Source: Membranipora membranacea (Eukaryota; Bryozoa; Gymnolaemata; Cheilostomatida; Membraniporidae). Taken from it: a stretch of 64,000 nucleotides of DNA. The stretch covers positions 4,838,001 to 4,902,000 of the forward strand of contig OU612072.1 in NCBI GenBank assembly GCA_914767715.1, read 5' to 3'. The notes beneath the pieces are model-generated. The model was given only the letters and a program-made list of their open reading frames with translations. It had not been told where the DNA came from and searched no databases. Shown one piece after another: positions 62,828-64,000 of the stretch; positions within the stretch are counted from its first letter, which is position 1, and the number at the start of each line of letters is the position of its first letter. The position numbers and the translations under genes are program-made.

Positions 62828-63339
62828 TAGCTGATGCTGCAAAATTTTACCCATTCTCATTGTCAAATACTCAGCATCGACATCATTCAAAATTTCGGTC
62901 ATCTGATGAAACTTATCTCATTATAGACCCGCAATGTAATCCTGTTTCATTGGTGTGACTAATAATTTGCAAATCATCTTCTCAGAGCACAGTCAATTCA
63001 TTTCGTTGATTAATTTTCTTGAAAATTACACACTTTAAAATCTTAAGGTGTATGATTTACCCAAATTTTGCTGACAAAAGTAGATAAAAATGATAATGAT
63101 ACCAATAAGAGACTTGAAGCATTCAACTTCTTACTATTTGTGTTTCAATGCCAAAATAAGATTCAGCCAAATTTTACCTCATTAGGATCAGCTATTAAAT
63201 GTCCTAATTTTAAACACTCACTACTTTATATTAATTGTTCGGGTATTATGTTAGAAGCACTCGTAATATCTATGAATGGAGCTAAATACATATACATAGG
63301 TCAGCTTGGATAGCAGTCAGACGGTACTCGGCAATAATG
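62828..63339. other. Intergenic, no gene seen
   Basis: AT-rich. An 81-codon ORF (63068-63313) has no domain or splice context. Confidence 0.35.
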
Positions 63340-63600
63340 CCGTGGTCAAAATGCCATTAGGACAAAATGCCAGTGACATAATGCCATCGCCATAATGCCA
63401 AGGCCATAAGGCCATAGGTGATAACACCACTGCACACTATACCAATGCCAAAATACCAGTTGTACAAAACGCCGGTTGTGTCAAAATACCAGTGGATATA
63501 ACGCCGGATTGGACATAATACCATTTGGGACAATATACCATATCCAAAAATACCATTGCCATAATGCCAAAATATATAACCAAAGGAGATCAAGCCACAC
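63340..63600. repeat. Degenerate minisatellite (ATAATGCCA-type units)
   Basis: About 14-18 imperfect units of 14-20 bp built on (A)ATAATGCCA / AAAATACCA / AACGCCGG, for example near 63347, 63367, 63380, 63393, 63448, 63484 and 63560. Purine-strand bias keeps one minus-strand frame open with Tyr/Gly-rich codons, which is a by-product of the repeat. Confidence 0.8.
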
Positions 63601-63904
63601 TGTATTTTTTAGTGTGTCAGTTGTATTACAGTACGAGTTGGAGGTGGCTCAGCTGTTTAGAGTTGTCCCCTTCATAAAGTCTCTTCGTTCAATTTCGAGG
63701 ATATCTGGGGTTTTTGGGTCCACAGACTGAGAGCTAGTGACTTGTAACAAATGTTTCCAAACTATTTTCTACAATAATATGACAATAACTTTGAATTATT
63801 ACCAACTTTTTTTCGAAAACCAAGTCTTGACTCATGCTACTAATGACATCGATAAGACTACAATGATTGAACATAGAGTAGGTTAACTCTGTGCAAAATA
63901 TGTG

Positions 63905-63985
63905 CAAGCTGGGATTCGAACCCAGTACATAACCCTGCTTTTAATTACAAGGCAGACACTTAGACCACTACACCACACTACCTTG
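63905..63985 (-). repeat. tRNA-like sequence, Thr(UGU)-like anticodon loop
   Basis: On the minus strand: A-box TGGTGTAGTGG (63975-63965), a CTTGTAA anticodon loop bounded by CTGC and GCAG but with about six extra nt, a perfect T-arm CTGGG-TTCGAAT-CCCAG, and CTTGCA that can pair with TGCAAG at the 5' side. Spacing between that 5' strand and the A-box is about four nt too long. It is either a tRNA gene with unusual insertions or a tRNA-derived SINE end. Confidence 0.4.
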
Positions 63986-64000
63986 CATGCATAGGTAAGG

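Noticed and set aside
63357-63593. Minus-strand Tyr/Gly/Trp-rich ORF
   Set aside because: Entirely made of minisatellite units.

Overview
This is animal nuclear DNA. Genes are split by many GT-AG introns, AATAAA polyadenylation signals follow the stop codons, and the space between genes is AT-rich and full of decayed transposons, foldback elements and minisatellites. The protein types (a complete VPS39, an NHL-propeller receptor, a PAN/CTHRC1 matrix protein, small IGFBP-motif proteins) suit an early-branching invertebrate. A sponge is my guess, at low confidence. No bacterial operon, CRISPR array or rRNA was seen.

Layout. 1-2.4 kb: broken non-LTR retrotransposon (reverse transcriptase) on the minus strand. 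2.7-18.9 kb: gene-poor repeat land holding a frameshifted Mutator-like (MULE) transposase, bounded by two inverted copies of one ~330-bp repeat. It also holds a ~348-bp tandem array, a TTAA-flanked element with 21-bp inverted ends, hairpin MITEs and a few orphan exon-like minus-strand ORFs. 19.4-21.2 kb: a foldback element with long inverted repeats. 21.6-22.0 kb: a 211-bp tandem duplication.

23.7-43.2 kb (+): a complete 20-exon VPS39 gene (895 codons plus stop), a subunit of the HOPS lysosome-tethering complex, in which every intron phase joins. Its 6.1-kb intron 8 carries a separate antisense gene (30.6-33.3 kb, -) for a single-pass membrane protein with an NHL-type beta-propeller outside and a tyrosine-rich tail inside.

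45.5-56.0 kb (+): a 12-exon gene (first exon not found) for an extracellular protein with a PAN/apple-like segment at the start and a CTHRC1-type domain at the end. Several MITEs sit in its introns.

59.5-62.7 kb: two divergent near-identical three-exon genes for secreted 104- and 105-residue proteins with 12 cysteines and an IGFBP-type CGCC motif. Both lie in a large inverted duplication that also copies their TATA boxes and upstream DNA. The window ends with a degenerate minisatellite and a tRNA-like sequence.

The genes do not form one pathway in any obvious way: VPS39 is housekeeping membrane traffic, while the other four encode surface or secreted proteins.
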